From: Frigoribacterium sp. MEB024
Lineage (GTDB): Bacteria; Actinomycetota; Actinomycetes; Actinomycetales; Microbacteriaceae
Direction of reading: 5' to 3'
DNA: 61,600 bases
NCBI RefSeq assembly: GCF_000878135.1
Contig: NZ_JXQZ01000081.1
Span: 1-61,600, forward strand
Shown: positions 53,665-61,600 of the stretch, in pieces
How positions within the stretch are numbered: the first letter of the stretch is position 1
How the letters are laid out: each line of letters opens with the position of its first letter
Made by a program: the position numbers and the translations under genes
Notes under the pieces: model-generated
The model's database searches: none
What the model saw: only the letters and a program-made list of their open reading frames with translations
Told to the model about the DNA's origin: nothing

Positions 53665-54299
53665 CCGGCGCCCGTCCCTCCGTCGTCGTCCTCGACTACG
53701 GCAGCGGCAACGTCCACTCGGCCGTCAAGGCCCTCGAGCTCGCGGGTGCCGACGTCGAGCTCACGTCCGATCGTGCCCGGGTGCAGGCGGCCGACGGCCT
53801 CTTCGTCCCCGGTGTCGGCGCCTTCGCGGCCGTCATGAGCCAGCTCGAGTCCGTTCGCGGTGGTGAGCTGATCGACCGACGGTTGGCCGGCGGGCGTCCG
53901 GTCATGGGCATCTGCGTCGGCATGCAGGTCTTCTTCGAGGGCGGCGTCGAACGCGGCAACAGCACCGGTGGCCTCGGGGCGTGGCCCGGCGTGGTCGACG
54001 AACTCAAGGCCGACGTCCTGCCCCACATGGGCTGGAACACCGTCGACGTGCCCGAGGGCAGTGTGCTGTTCGACGGCGTGGCCGACGAGCGGTTCTACTT
54101 CGTCCACTCGTTCGCCGCGCAGGAGTGGTCGCTCGACGTGATCCGTCCCTTCACCGAGCCGCACGTGACCTGGGCCGACCACGGTGGCCGTTTCGTCGCC
54201 GCCGTCGAGAACGGCCCGCTCTGGGCGACGCAGTTCCACCCCGAGAAGTCGGGGCAGCCGGGCATCCGGTTGCTCTCGAACTGGCTCGGCACCCTCTGA
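53661..54299 (+). CDS. hisH: Imidazole glycerol phosphate synthase, glutaminase subunit
   Basis: 212 residues, class I glutamine amidotransferase. Nucleophile Cys85 in [10 protein letters not shown], His/Glu of the triad in TQFHPEKSG near the end. Supplies ammonia to HisF, which is not encoded in the window. GTG overlaps the hisB stop. Confidence 0.96.
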   Translation: MTGARPSVVVLDYGSGNVHSAVKALELAGADVELTSDRARVQAADGLFVPGVGAFAAVMSQLESVRGGELIDRRLAGGRPVMGICVGMQVFFEGGVERGNSTGGLGAWPGVVDELKADVLPHMGWNTVDVPEGSVLFDGVADERFYFVHSFAAQEWSLDVIRPFTEPHVTWADHGGRFVAAVENGPLWATQFHPEKSGQPGIRLLSNWLGTL

Positions 54300-54321
54300 C
54301 CCCGACGCGACCGACCCGATC

Positions 54322-54329
54322 GCGCCTCC
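54322..54329. repeat. GGAGGCGC element in the hisH-priA gap
   Basis: GCGCCTCC followed by TGACC, in a 67-base gap that breaks an otherwise overlapping his operon. Preceded by GACGCGACC as at 31749. Confidence 0.4.
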
Positions 54330-54366
54330 TGACCCTGCGGTGCCCCGGCGCCGTGAGAGAGACGAC

Positions 54367-55113
54367 ATGAGCGAGTTCTGCACCACCCCCGCCCTGACCC
54401 TGTTCCCCGCCGTCGACGTGGCGGGTGGTCAGGCCGTGCGCCTGACCCAGGGTGAGGCCGGCAGCGAGACGAACTACGGCGACCCGGTCTCGGCAGCCGA
54501 CGACTGGGCGAGCCAGGGCGCCGAATGGCTGCATCTGGTCGACCTCGACGCCGCCTTCGGGCGCGGTGACAACCGCGCCGTGATCAAGAGGGTCATCAAG
54601 CAGGTCAAGGGCGTCAACGTCGAGCTCAGCGGGGGCATCCGCGACGACAAGTCCCTCGAGGACGCGTTGAGCACCGGCGTGAAGCGCATCAACCTCGGCA
54701 CCGCGGCCCTCGAGAACCCCGAATGGGCCGCCCACGTCATCGCCGAGTACGGAGAGGCGGTGGCCGTGGGGCTCGACGTCCGCGGCACCACGCTGGCGGC
54801 GCGGGGCTGGACCGAAGAGGGCGGCGATCTCTGGACCGTCCTCGCCCGGCTCGAAGAGGCCGGCTGTGCGCGCTACGTCGTGACCGACGTGACGAAGGAC
54901 GGCACGCTCCAGGGTCCCAACGTCGACCTGCTGCGTCAGGTGATGGAGCACACCGATCGTCCGGTGATCGCCTCGGGGGGGATCTCGAGCCTCGACGACC
55001 TCGTGGCTCTGCGTGAGCTCGTGCCGCAGGGACTCGAGGGCGCCATCGTCGGCAAGGCGCTCTACTCGGGAGCCTTCACCCTCGGCGCAGCCCTCGACGT
55101 CGCGTCGAACTGA
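54367..55113 (+). CDS. priA: Bifunctional HisA/TrpF isomerase PriA
   Basis: 248-residue TIM barrel. Catalytic Asp17 (FPAVDVAGG) and Asp174 ([15 protein letters not shown]); phosphate loops GGIRDD and GGISSL. In Actinobacteria PriA serves both histidine (HisA) and tryptophan (TrpF) synthesis; whether trpF is otherwise absent cannot be seen here. ATG with GAGAGACG upstream. The next ATG overlaps its stop. Confidence 0.93.
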   Translation: MSEFCTTPALTLFPAVDVAGGQAVRLTQGEAGSETNYGDPVSAADDWASQGAEWLHLVDLDAAFGRGDNRAVIKRVIKQVKGVNVELSGGIRDDKSLEDALSTGVKRINLGTAALENPEWAAHVIAEYGEAVAVGLDVRGTTLAARGWTEEGGDLWTVLARLEEAGCARYVVTDVTKDGTLQGPNVDLLRQVMEHTDRPVIASGGISSLDDLVALRELVPQGLEGAIVGKALYSGAFTLGAALDVASN

Positions 55114-55916
55114 TGACCACCGCGCCGGGCGGACCGGGGCACGCACACGACGATCCCGGCCACGGCCGTGACAGCGCCGGGCGGCCGTGGGCCGGTCGCA
55201 CCTTCGACCATCACGACACGGCGCACGCCGGCGACGACGGGTCCGCGGACCCGCACCTGCTCGACGCCCTCCTCGGGTTCCGCGAGGGGCGGCTCGGAGA
55301 GAGCGAGGTCGTCGACGCCCTCCGCCCGGCGCGCCTGCTCGTGCCGCTGGTCGCCGTGGCGGGAGACGAAGGTCACGACGACCACGGTCGCCGCATCGAC
55401 AAGACGCAGGAGCTCTCCATCGTCACGGTCTCCGGTCCGGACGGCCGGGACGTGTTGCCGGCCTTCACCTCGGTCGAGACCTTGACGCGGTGGCGTCCTG
55501 CTGCCCGGCCGGTGCCGGTGGAGGCTCGGCGCGTGGCCCTCGCGGCCGCCTCGGAGTCGACCGACCGCATCGTGATCGACCCCGGATCGATCACCGAGTT
55601 CGGTCTGCGCCGTCCGGCCGTCTGGGCGGTCGCGCAAGACCTGCCGTGGGTGCCGAGCCATCATGACGAGGACGTCCTGCGCGCGTTCCTCGACGCGTCA
55701 CGCGACGAGGAGGCGCTGGTCAGCCTGGTCGTCGCGCCCGGTTATCGAGACGCCCGACTCGGTGCGCCCGAGATCGTCGTCCAGCTGGGCGTGGCGCGCG
55801 GTCTGGACCGCGACGCCCTGCAAGCGCTGCTGCAGCGACTGCAGGCGGCCTGGGCCGCCGATCCGGTGATCGCCGACCGGGTCGACAGCATGTCGGTGAA
55901 GGTCGTCCCGGGCTGA
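55113..55916 (+). CDS. SseB family protein
   Basis: 267 residues. Residues 1-50 are His/Asp/Gly-rich and disordered; the SseB domain runs about 50-170 (ALRPARLLVPLVAV, GPDGRDVLPAFTSVETLTRW, IVIDPG), and a C-terminal SseB_C-like segment follows (EEALVSLVVAPG). Function unknown; it follows his genes in many actinobacteria. ATG overlaps the priA stop (TGATG). Confidence 0.85.
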   Translation: MTTAPGGPGHAHDDPGHGRDSAGRPWAGRTFDHHDTAHAGDDGSADPHLLDALLGFREGRLGESEVVDALRPARLLVPLVAVAGDEGHDDHGRRIDKTQELSIVTVSGPDGRDVLPAFTSVETLTRWRPAARPVPVEARRVALAAASESTDRIVIDPGSITEFGLRRPAVWAVAQDLPWVPSHHDEDVLRAFLDASRDEEALVSLVVAPGYRDARLGAPEIVVQLGVARGLDRDALQALLQRLQAAWAADPVIADRVDSMSVKVVPG

Positions 55917-55972
55917 GGAAGAGCCGTCCGTCGGGGCGCGGGAGCCGGATGGCCCCTGGGCGCGCGGGTCAC

Positions 55973-56042
55973 GGGACGCGTGGATCTGGCGACGCACCGA
56001 TCAGGGGAGGCGCGGGCCTGGGGACGCGCGGTTCAGGCGACG
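55973..56042. repeat. Degenerate direct repeats between SseB and DUF1844 genes
   Basis: GGGACGCGTGGATCTGGCGA (from 55973) and GGGACGCGCGGTTCAGGCGA (56021-56040) match at 17 of 20 positions at a distance of 48, and a GGGGAGGCGCGGGCCTGG unit lies between. The 135-base gap between convergent genes holds no other feature. Confidence 0.4.
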
Positions 56043-56051
56043 ACGCTCGGC

Positions 56052-56492
56052 TCAGTTGACGGGGCCGGTGTACTTCTCGCCGGGGCCCTGGCCGATCGCG
56101 TCGGGGATGGCCGACGCCTCACGGAAGGCGAGTTGCAGCGATCGCAGGCCGTCGCGGAGCGCCCGGGCGTGCTGGTCGCCGATCTCGGGTGCGCTGGCGG
56201 TCACGAGTCCGGCGAGGGAGGTGATGAGCTTGCGGGCCTCGTCGAGGTCGGTCTGTCGCTGCGGGTCGTCGGCCAGGCCGACCTTCACCGCGGCAGCGCT
56301 CATCAGGTGGACGCACACGGTGTTGATGACCTCGACCGCGTTGACGTCGGCGATGTCGCGGGCGGCGTCGTCGCCGAAGTGCAGATCGTCCTCGAACCGC
56401 GCCGTCGCGGGGGAGGTGTCGAGCGACGTGGCGGGTGCCGGATCGCCGAAGCGGGCGTCGGGAATGGGTGCGTCGTCGGGGGAGTGGCTCAC
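56052..56492 (-). CDS. DUF1844 domain-containing protein
   Basis: 146 residues with DUF1844 in the second half: DVNAVEVINTVCVHLMSAAAVKVGL, DEARKLITSLAGLVTASAPEIGDQHARALRDGLRSLQLAFREAS. Small helical protein of unknown role, typically encoded next to infC in Actinobacteria, as here. GTG with GAGGATC eight bases upstream. The first 40 residues are Pro/Asp-rich. Confidence 0.88.
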   Translation of the reverse strand: MSHSPDDAPIPDARFGDPAPATSLDTSPATARFEDDLHFGDDAARDIADVNAVEVINTVCVHLMSAAAVKVGLADDPQRQTDLDEARKLITSLAGLVTASAPEIGDQHARALRDGLRSLQLAFREASAIPDAIGQGPGEKYTGPVN

Positions 56493-56762
56493 GAACTGAT
56501 CCTCTGCTAAACTCGTCCAGGCTCGGAGCGTCTGCTCCGTGCGAAAGTGGAGATTCTCCCACCCGCGCTTGACCGTTAGACAAGGTTACCGGGTTGTTGG
56601 CACCCCGTTCGATCAGCACCACCGTTCCACCTGGTTCCTCGTCAGAGGCATCGGGCAGACGGCGATCGAGCAGCCAGGGTGCGGTGTGATGCGTCGTCAG
56701 ACGGTGCGCGCACGAAACTCCTCTTTCTCTGGTGAGGCCGTCCGGCCCCGCCAGATGCAGAA
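56493..56762 (+). promoter_or_regulatory. infC leader and divergent promoter region
   Basis: 270 bases without a gene and less GC-rich than the surroundings. TAAACT at 56508-56513 is a good -10; the leader would be about 240 bases. It holds a hairpin CGGAGC-GTCT-GCTCCG (56524-56539), a TTGACC at about 56570, and a complementary pair near 56699-56745. Long infC leaders elsewhere mediate L20 or IF-3 control; no known structure is recognised here. Confidence 0.5.
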
Positions 56763-57413
56763 ATGACGACAGAGGAGTTCCGCATCAGCGATCCCCGTAC
56801 GAACGACCGTATCCGCGTCCCCGAGGTCCGCCTCGTCGGGCCCGCAGGTGAGCAGATCGGCGTCGTTCCCATCGCCATGGCCCTGCGTCTCGCCGCAGAG
56901 GCCGAGCTCGACCTGGTCGAGGTGGCCCCCAACTCGAAGCCTCCCGTGGCCAAGATCATGGATCACGGAAAGTTCAAGTACGAGGCTGCGCAGAAGGCGA
57001 AAGAAGCCCGTCGCAACCAGGCGAACACGATCCTCAAAGAGGTCCGTTTCCGCCTGAAGATCGACAAGCACGACTACGAGACGAAGCGCAAGCGCGCCGA
57101 GGGCTTCCTCCAGGGCGGCGACAAGGTCAAGGCCATGATCCTGTTCCGTGGTCGCGAGCAGTCGCGTCCCGACCAGGGCGTCCGCCTCCTCCAGCGCTTC
57201 GCCGAAGACGTCTCCGAGTGGGGCAGCGTCGAGTCGACACCCACCATCGACGGCCGCAACATGGTGATGGTCATCGGCCCGCACAAGAACAAGTCCGAGG
57301 CCAAGGCCGAGGCAGAAGCTCGCAAGGCGGCCAACAAGCCGCCGAAGCACCCGACGTCCGACGAGGTCCCGGCCGATGCACCGGCCGAGCGACCGACAGA
57401 AGAAAGTAAGTAA
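56763..57413 (+). CDS. infC: Translation initiation factor IF-3
   Basis: 216 residues. N domain with [24 protein letters not shown] and [26 protein letters not shown], linker, C domain with [25 protein letters not shown] and [12 protein letters not shown]. An extra acidic tail of about 40 residues is common in Actinobacteria. ATG is used here rather than the rare AUU of E. coli. No strong ribosome site precedes it. Confidence 0.97.
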   Translation: MTTEEFRISDPRTNDRIRVPEVRLVGPAGEQIGVVPIAMALRLAAEAELDLVEVAPNSKPPVAKIMDHGKFKYEAAQKAKEARRNQANTILKEVRFRLKIDKHDYETKRKRAEGFLQGGDKVKAMILFRGREQSRPDQGVRLLQRFAEDVSEWGSVESTPTIDGRNMVMVIGPHKNKSEAKAEAEARKAANKPPKHPTSDEVPADAPAERPTEESK

Positions 57414-57416
57414 GAC

Positions 57417-57611
57417 ATGCCCAAGCAGAAGACCCACTCCGGCGCCAAGAAGCGCTTCAAGGTCACCGGTTCCGGCAAGATCATGAAGCAGCAGGCCGGT
57501 ATGCGCCACAACCTCGAGGTGAAGAGCGCCAAGCGCAAGGCTCGCCTGAACCAGGACCAGGTGCTCGCTCCCGCCGACGCCAAGGTCGCCAAGAAGCTTC
57601 TCGGTCACTGA
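57417..57611 (+). CDS. rpmI: 50S ribosomal protein L35
   Basis: 64 residues, full length: [20 protein letters not shown] and [16 protein letters not shown]. Three bases after infC, the standard infC-rpmI-rplT order. The AGAAAGTAAGTAAG run before the ATG may serve as its ribosome site. Confidence 0.98.
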   Translation: MPKQKTHSGAKKRFKVTGSGKIMKQQAGMRHNLEVKSAKRKARLNQDQVLAPADAKVAKKLLGH

Positions 57612-57641
57612 CCGCTGACACGAACGTAGAGGAACAAGAAA

Positions 57642-58028
57642 ATGGCAAGAGTCAAGAGAGCGGTCAACGCCGCCAAGAAGCGTCGCGTCATCCTCGAGCG
57701 TGCCGAGGGTTACCGCGGTCAGCGTTCGCGCCTGTACCGCAAGGCCAAAGAGCAGGTCACGCACTCGCTCGTCTACTCGTACCGTGACCGTCGTGCGCGC
57801 AAGGGCGAGTTCCGTCGTCTGTGGATCCAGCGCATCAACGCCGCGTCGCGTGCGAACGGCCTGACCTACAACCGCCTCATCCAGGGTCTGTCCCTGGCCG
57901 GCGTCGAGGTCGACCGTCGCATCCTGGCCGAGCTGGCCGTCAACGAGCCCGCCACGTTCGCGTCGCTCGTCGCCACCGCCAAGGCCGCGCTGCCCGCCGA
58001 CACCTCGGCCCCCAAGGTCGCCGCGTAG
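57642..58028 (+). CDS. rplT: 50S ribosomal protein L20
   Basis: 128 residues. [48 protein letters not shown] and [17 protein letters not shown]. Binds 23S rRNA early in assembly and in other bacteria represses its own operon. AGAGGAAC precedes the ATG. A strong terminator follows. Confidence 0.98.
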   Translation: MARVKRAVNAAKKRRVILERAEGYRGQRSRLYRKAKEQVTHSLVYSYRDRRARKGEFRRLWIQRINAASRANGLTYNRLIQGLSLAGVEVDRRILAELAVNEPATFASLVATAKAALPADTSAPKVAA

Positions 58029-58051
58029 TCGCACCCGCACCACCCTCGAGG

Positions 58052-58089
58052 CCCGACGGCCCGACACCCATCCCGGTGTCGCCGTCGGG
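58052..58089 (+). terminator. Terminator of the infC-rpmI-rplT operon
   Basis: Outer arms CCCGACGGC (58052-58060) and GCCGTCGGG (58081-58089), inner GACACC (58063-58068) and GGTGTC (58075-58080), CATCCC loop, two-base bulge on the left. Confidence 0.78.
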
Positions 58090-58138
58090 TCTCGTGCGTC
58101 CGCGGCAGGCGATGGTCCTCGTGCGGCATCATGGACGG

Positions 58139-58954
58139 GTGCCCCACGACTCCCTGCTCGACAATCCCCGTTCACCCCGAGTCCGGGCGGTGGCCAAGCT
58201 CTCGAAGCGCGACGCTCGCACCGAGACCCGCACGTTCCTGCTCGAAGGGCCGCAGTCGGTCGGTGAGGCCCTGGCCTTCCGGCCCGAGCTGATCGTCGAA
58301 CTCTTCGGCACCCCGACCGCTCTCGAGCGTTACCCCGAGGTGGCGGTCGCCGCCGACGCGGAGGGCATCGACGTCCAGTTCGTCACCGAGCCGGTGCTCG
58401 AGGCCATGGCCGACACGGTCACGCCGCAGGGCATCGTCGCCGTCTGTCGGCAGTTCCCCACGTCGGTGAAGGACGTCTTCGCGGCCGAGCCGAAGCTCGT
58501 CGTGATCCTCGAAGAAGTCCGCGACCCCGGCAACGCGGGCACCATCATCCGGGCAGCGGACGCCGCGGGCGCCGACGCCGTCATCATGACCGGTCGCAGC
58601 GTCGACCTCTACAACCCCAAGGTCGTCCGGTCCACGACGGGTTCGCTGTTCCACGTGCCGGTCGCCGTGGGCGTCGAGTTGCCCGCGATCGTCGACCGGT
58701 GTCGTGAAGCCGGCCTCCAGGTGCTCGCCGCCGACGTCAAGGGAGACGACCTGCTCGCCGCCCGCACCGAGGGCGTGCTCGCCGAGCCGACCGCCTGGCT
58801 CTTCGGCAACGAGGCCCGAGGTCTCACCGACGCGGACCTCGCGCGTGCCGACCGCGCCCTGGTCGTGCCCATCTACGGTCACGCCGAATCGATGAACCTC
58901 GCGACGGCGGCCTCGGTGTGCCTCTACGAGAGCGCCTTCGCCCACCGCAGCTAG
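58139..58954 (+). CDS. TrmH/SpoU family RNA methyltransferase
   Basis: 271 residues. N-terminal RNA-binding (SpoU_sub_bind-like) part [20 protein letters not shown], then the knotted SPOUT domain with motifs [21 protein letters not shown] (motif 1), [10 protein letters not shown] (motif 2) and [23 protein letters not shown] (motif 3). Likely 2'-O-methylates 23S rRNA; commonly found after rplT in Actinobacteria next to pheS. GTG 58139 with CATCAT six bases upstream. Confidence 0.92.
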   Translation: MPHDSLLDNPRSPRVRAVAKLSKRDARTETRTFLLEGPQSVGEALAFRPELIVELFGTPTALERYPEVAVAADAEGIDVQFVTEPVLEAMADTVTPQGIVAVCRQFPTSVKDVFAAEPKLVVILEEVRDPGNAGTIIRAADAAGADAVIMTGRSVDLYNPKVVRSTTGSLFHVPVAVGVELPAIVDRCREAGLQVLAADVKGDDLLAARTEGVLAEPTAWLFGNEARGLTDADLARADRALVVPIYGHAESMNLATAASVCLYESAFAHRS

Positions 58955-58979
58955 CGCCTCCTCGTCCGGCAAGAGGCGC
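58954..58979 (+). terminator. Short hairpin of the GGAGGCGCG family
   Basis: GCGCCTC (58954-58960) and GAGGCGC (58973-58979) around a 12-base loop, starting inside the stop codon of the methyltransferase gene. Confidence 0.5.
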
Positions 58980-59016
58980 GGGTCGGGCCGTGCGCTCTCG
59001 TCGCGGTGGGACGCGT

Positions 59017-59077
59017 CGTTTCGTTTTCATTAAAAATCCACTGTGAATTTGACCCCGACCTGGGGGTCTGTTTGTGT
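59017..59077 (+). promoter_or_regulatory. AT-rich promoter region of the glutamate transporter operon
   Basis: An AT-rich patch (59017-59050, with TTTTCATTAAAAATCC) precedes TTGACC (59049-59054), a 17-base spacer and TTGTGT (59072-59077), six bases before ATG 59084. The spacer contains the palindrome GACCCC-N6-GGGGTC (59051-59068), a possible operator. Confidence 0.5.
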
Positions 59078-59083
59078 GGGCGC

Positions 59084-59821
59084 ATGGAACCCCTCGTCGT
59101 GGTCGACCACGTCAACAAGCACTTCGGTGACCTCCACGTCCTGAAGGACATCACCACGACGGTGGGCAAGGGCGAGGTGGTCGTCGTGATCGGCCCGAGC
59201 GGTTCGGGCAAGTCGACCCTCTGCCGGGCGATCAACCGCCTCGAGACCATCGACGACGGCGTCATCACGATCGACGGCACGCGTCTGCCCGAAGAAGGCG
59301 CGGCTCTCGCCCGCCTGCGCGCCGACGTCGGGATGGTGTTCCAGAGCTTCAACCTCTTCTCCCACAAGACCATCCTCGAGAACGTCATGCTGGGCCAGCT
59401 CAAGGTGCGGAAGCGCACCAAGGCCGAGGCGCGCGAGCGGGCGATGCAGTTGCTCGAGCGGGTCGGCGTCGCGAACCAGGCCGACAAGATGCCGTCCCAG
59501 CTCTCGGGCGGGCAGCAGCAGCGTGTCGCGATCGCCCGGGCACTGGCGATGGACCCCAAGGTGATGCTCCTGGACGAGCCCACCAGCGCACTCGACCCCG
59601 AGATGATCACCGAGGTGCTCGACGTCATGGTGCAGCTCGCGAAGGACGGCATGACGATGATCGTCGTCACCCACGAGATGGGGTTCGCGCGCAAGGCCGC
59701 CGATCGCGTCGTCTTCATGGCCGACGGTCAGATCGTCGAGGAGGCGACGCCCGAGAAGTTCTTCACCGACCCCCAGTCGACCCGCGCCCAGGACTTCCTC
59801 GCGAAGATCCTCACGCACTGA
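59084..59821 (+). CDS. gluA: Amino-acid (glutamate) ABC transporter ATP-binding protein
   Basis: 245 residues. Walker [10 protein letters not shown] at 37-45, [10 protein letters not shown]-loop, LSGGQQQRV at 140-148, Walker [13 protein letters not shown] at 160-171, H-loop [15 protein letters not shown]. Length and motifs match the GlnQ/GluA polar amino-acid subfamily. First gene of gluA-gluB-gluC-gluD. The open frame begins upstream at 59006, but that part runs through the promoter. Confidence 0.93.
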   Translation: MEPLVVVDHVNKHFGDLHVLKDITTTVGKGEVVVVIGPSGSGKSTLCRAINRLETIDDGVITIDGTRLPEEGAALARLRADVGMVFQSFNLFSHKTILENVMLGQLKVRKRTKAEARERAMQLLERVGVANQADKMPSQLSGGQQQRVAIARALAMDPKVMLLDEPTSALDPEMITEVLDVMVQLAKDGMTMIVVTHEMGFARKAADRVVFMADGQIVEEATPEKFFTDPQSTRAQDFLAKILTH

Positions 59822-59924
59822 GCGGGCGCGGCCGAGTCCGCGACCCGTTCCCCGGCACCCGAACAGCCGGCCCACGACACCCGATCGCCGCCCGGCGTCC
59901 GGGTCACCCAGCAAGGAGATCAGA

Positions 59925-60788
59925 ATGCGACTCAGCAAGGGATTCGTCGCCGTAGCCGCAGCAGCCGCCGTGGTCCTCGGCCTCACGGCATGCACCGACT
60001 CGTCGGCCCCGGCCGTCGACGTCGAGACGCCGGCCGACTTCGCCGAAGGCAGCACCATGGCCCGCCTCGCCGACGCCGGTGAGATCACCATCGGCACCAA
60101 GTTCGACCAGCCGCTGTTCGGCCTGGCCAACCCCGACGGCGTGCCCGAGGGCTTCGACGCCGAGATCGGCAAGCTCGTCGCCGCGAAGCTCGGCATCGAA
60201 GCCGACAAGATCACGTGGGTCGAGACCGTCTCGGCCAACCGCGAGCCGTTCATCCAGAACGGCCAGGTCGACCTCGTCATCGCGACCTACACGATCAACG
60301 ACGATCGCAAGAAGGTCGTCTCGTTCGCTGGCCCGTACTACACGGCCGGTCAAGACCTGCTCGTGCTCGACGGCAACCCCGAGGGGATCGAGTCCGCCGA
60401 CGACCTGGCCGGCAAGAAGGTCTGCACCGTCAGCGGCTCGACCAGCGAGAAGAACGTGGCCGAGTACACCACCGACATCCTCGCGACCGACACGTACTCG
60501 AACTGCCTCGAGCCCCTCCGCACCGGTGCGGTGTCGGCCGTGACGACCGACAACGTCATCCTGGCCGGCCTCGCCGACCAGAACGAGGGCGAGTTCGAGG
60601 TCGTGGGGGAGACCTTCACCGAAGAGCCCTACGGCATCGGTCTGGCACTCGACGACACCGACTTCCGCATGTTCGTGAACGACACGCTCCAGGAAGCCGA
60701 GGACGACGGCACCTGGGACGAGCTGTGGGAGAAGACCGCGGGCAAGGTGCTCGACACCCCAACGCCCCCCACGATCGACCGCTACTGA
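59925..60788 (+). CDS. gluB: Glutamate ABC transporter substrate-binding lipoprotein
   Basis: 287 residues. Signal peptide and lipobox GLTAC with Cys23; family 3 binding-protein signatures GFDAEIGKLVAAKLGI, VDLVIATYTINDDRKKVVSFAGPYY, and CTVSGSTSEKNV. The two Cys at about 166 and 190 could form a disulfide. Best fit is glutamate binding as in GluB of corynebacteria; other polar amino acids are possible. AAGGAG precedes the ATG. Confidence 0.9.
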   Translation: MRLSKGFVAVAAAAAVVLGLTACTDSSAPAVDVETPADFAEGSTMARLADAGEITIGTKFDQPLFGLANPDGVPEGFDAEIGKLVAAKLGIEADKITWVETVSANREPFIQNGQVDLVIATYTINDDRKKVVSFAGPYYTAGQDLLVLDGNPEGIESADDLAGKKVCTVSGSTSEKNVAEYTTDILATDTYSNCLEPLRTGAVSAVTTDNVILAGLADQNEGEFEVVGETFTEEPYGIGLALDDTDFRMFVNDTLQEAEDDGTWDELWEKTAGKVLDTPTPPTIDRY

Positions 60789-60795
60789 CACCGCT

Positions 60796-60828
60796 CGGGC
60801 ACCCGGGGCGACCAGCCCCGGGTGCCCG
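60796..60828 (+). promoter_or_regulatory. Hairpin between gluB and gluC
   Basis: Perfect 14-base arms CGGGCACCCGGGGC (60796-60809) and complement (60815-60828), GACCA loop. Likely lowers permease expression relative to the binding protein, as found after many binding-protein genes. Confidence 0.7.
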
Positions 60829-60854
60829 CGTCCTGCCCCGACCGAAGGACCCTG

Positions 60855-61532
60855 TTGAACCCCTTGGACGTCATCCCCGGCTTCGACGCCGTGACCGACA
60901 ACTGGCCCCGTTTCTGGGACGGCTTCGTCACGACGCTCCAGCTGCTCGTTCTGTCGGGCCTCGGGGCCCTCGTGATCGGTTTCTTCGTCGCGGCACTGCG
61001 CATCTCGCCCGTGGCGTCCTTCCGCACGTTCGCGACGGTCTACACCGAGGCTCTGCGCAACATCCCGCTCACGCTCGTGCTCTTCTTCTGCGCCTTCGTC
61101 CTGCCGTACCTCGGAGTCGACTTCGGCACGTACTTCCCGTTGGCCGTCATCGGCTTGACGGCGTACACCTCGCCGTTCGTCGCCGAGGCCATCCGGTCGG
61201 GCATCAACGGGGTCCCCGTCGGGCAGGCCGAGGCGGCGCGCAGCATCGGGCTCGGTTTCGGCCAGACGCTCGGCCACGTGATCCTCCCGCAGGCCATGCG
61301 CATGGTCGTGCCCCCGCTGATCAACGTCTTCATCGCCCTCACCAAGAACACCTCGGTGGCCGGTGGTTTCTTCGTGGCCGAGCTCTTCGCCGCGGGACGC
61401 TACATCGCGAACGATCGTGGTGACGCCGTCATCACGACGCTGCTCGCCGTGGCGTTCTTCTACCTGCTCGTCACCATCACGCTCGGCCGTCTCGCCGCCG
61501 TGGTCGAGAAGAAGGTCGCAGTCCTCCGATGA
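60855..61532 (+). CDS. gluC: Glutamate ABC transporter permease
   Basis: 225 residues. His/Glu/Gln/Arg/opine-type permease: first segment after FWDGFVTTLQLLVLSGLGALVIG, EAA-type loop GQAEAARSIGLGFGQTLGHVILPQAMR near 130-156. TTG start with AAGGA five bases upstream; the open frame to 60822 runs through the hairpin. Next gene overlaps its stop (ATGA). Confidence 0.92.
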   Translation: MNPLDVIPGFDAVTDNWPRFWDGFVTTLQLLVLSGLGALVIGFFVAALRISPVASFRTFATVYTEALRNIPLTLVLFFCAFVLPYLGVDFGTYFPLAVIGLTAYTSPFVAEAIRSGINGVPVGQAEAARSIGLGFGQTLGHVILPQAMRMVVPPLINVFIALTKNTSVAGGFFVAELFAAGRYIANDRGDAVITTLLAVAFFYLLVTITLGRLAAVVEKKVAVLR

Positions 61533-61600
61533 GCACCTCCGTCCTCTACGACGCCCCGGGGCCGAGGGCCCGCCGCACCTCGCGGATCATCTCGGTGGTC
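61529..61600 (+). CDS. gluD: Glutamate ABC transporter permease, N-terminal fragment
   Basis: The first 24 residues only (MSTSVLYDAPGPRARRTSRI and the start of a hydrophobic segment). The window ends here. Assigned as gluD from its four-base overlap with gluC and operon order, since GluD proteins begin with PGPRARR-like cytoplasmic tails. Confidence 0.8.
   Translation, partial: MSTSVLYDAPGPRARRTSRIISVV

Noticed and set aside
56763-56765. Non-canonical AUU/AUC start for infC
   Set aside because: An ATG in the right place gives a normal actinobacterial N-terminus, so no rare start is needed.

Overview
The window is about 72% GC and tightly packed with short overlaps between genes. Its gene order matches the recA and his regions of high-GC Actinobacteria: ftsK-pgsA-cinA-clgR-DUF3046-recA-recX-miaB-miaA-dapF-hflX-lexA, then hisC-hisB-hisH-priA, then infC-rpmI-rplT. 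Together with the protein sequences this suggests Micrococcales, most likely Microbacteriaceae; the genus cannot be fixed from this sequence alone. No rRNA, tRNA, CRISPR array, insertion sequence or prophage was seen.

Layout. 1-8268: end of an aspartase-like gene, a YihY/BrkB membrane protein, a PrsW-type protease, an MFS exporter, an FKBP isomerase coupled to an aldo/keto reductase, and a HelD-family RNA polymerase recycling ATPase. 8291-14363: a polyamine/iron-type ABC importer fused by overlaps to an adenosine deaminase gene, divergent from a LacI regulator with two matching operators between them. 14410-16429: a protealysin-like M4 protease, its emfourin inhibitor and a His-rich membrane protein. 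16571-19577: apt, an unrecognised membrane protein of clearly lower GC, an M50 protease and a VanZ protein. 19671-23921: rpsO and pnp, separated by a secreted transglycosylase-like gene on the other strand. 24171-28700: aldo/keto reductase, TetR regulator with a perfect palindromic operator, M16 protease, phosphatase and acetyltransferase. 28765-34568: dapB, a TPR-like protein, a TIGR01777 epimerase, thyX, dapA and RNase J. 34761-37758: a MacA/MacB-like three-gene exporter. 37813-51854: the ftsK-to-lexA block, including two SOS units (recA-recX, and lexA facing a DivS-like LysM protein). 51956-58954: histidine genes, SseB and DUF1844 proteins, the infC operon and a SpoU-type RNA methyltransferase. 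59084-61600: a gluABCD-type glutamate importer, cut off inside the last permease.

Two patterns recur across the window. First, about twenty genes have a TAnnnT hexamer placed 6-8 bases before the start codon and no ribosome binding site, which predicts leaderless mRNAs. Second, intergenic gaps repeatedly carry a GGAGGCGCG element, often as an inverted pair. It serves as the stem of several terminator-like hairpins, and once it lies inside a coding region (the miaB tail).

Functional links: dapB, dapA and dapF supply lysine and diaminopimelate for the wall; thyX and apt serve nucleotide supply; pnp and RNase J are the RNA decay pair; recA, recX, lexA and the LysM protein form the DNA damage response. 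The most interesting items for follow-up are the low-GC orphan at 17115, the protease-inhibitor cassette at 14410-16429, and the leaderless/repeat architecture. I did not find an obviously new defence or mobile system.
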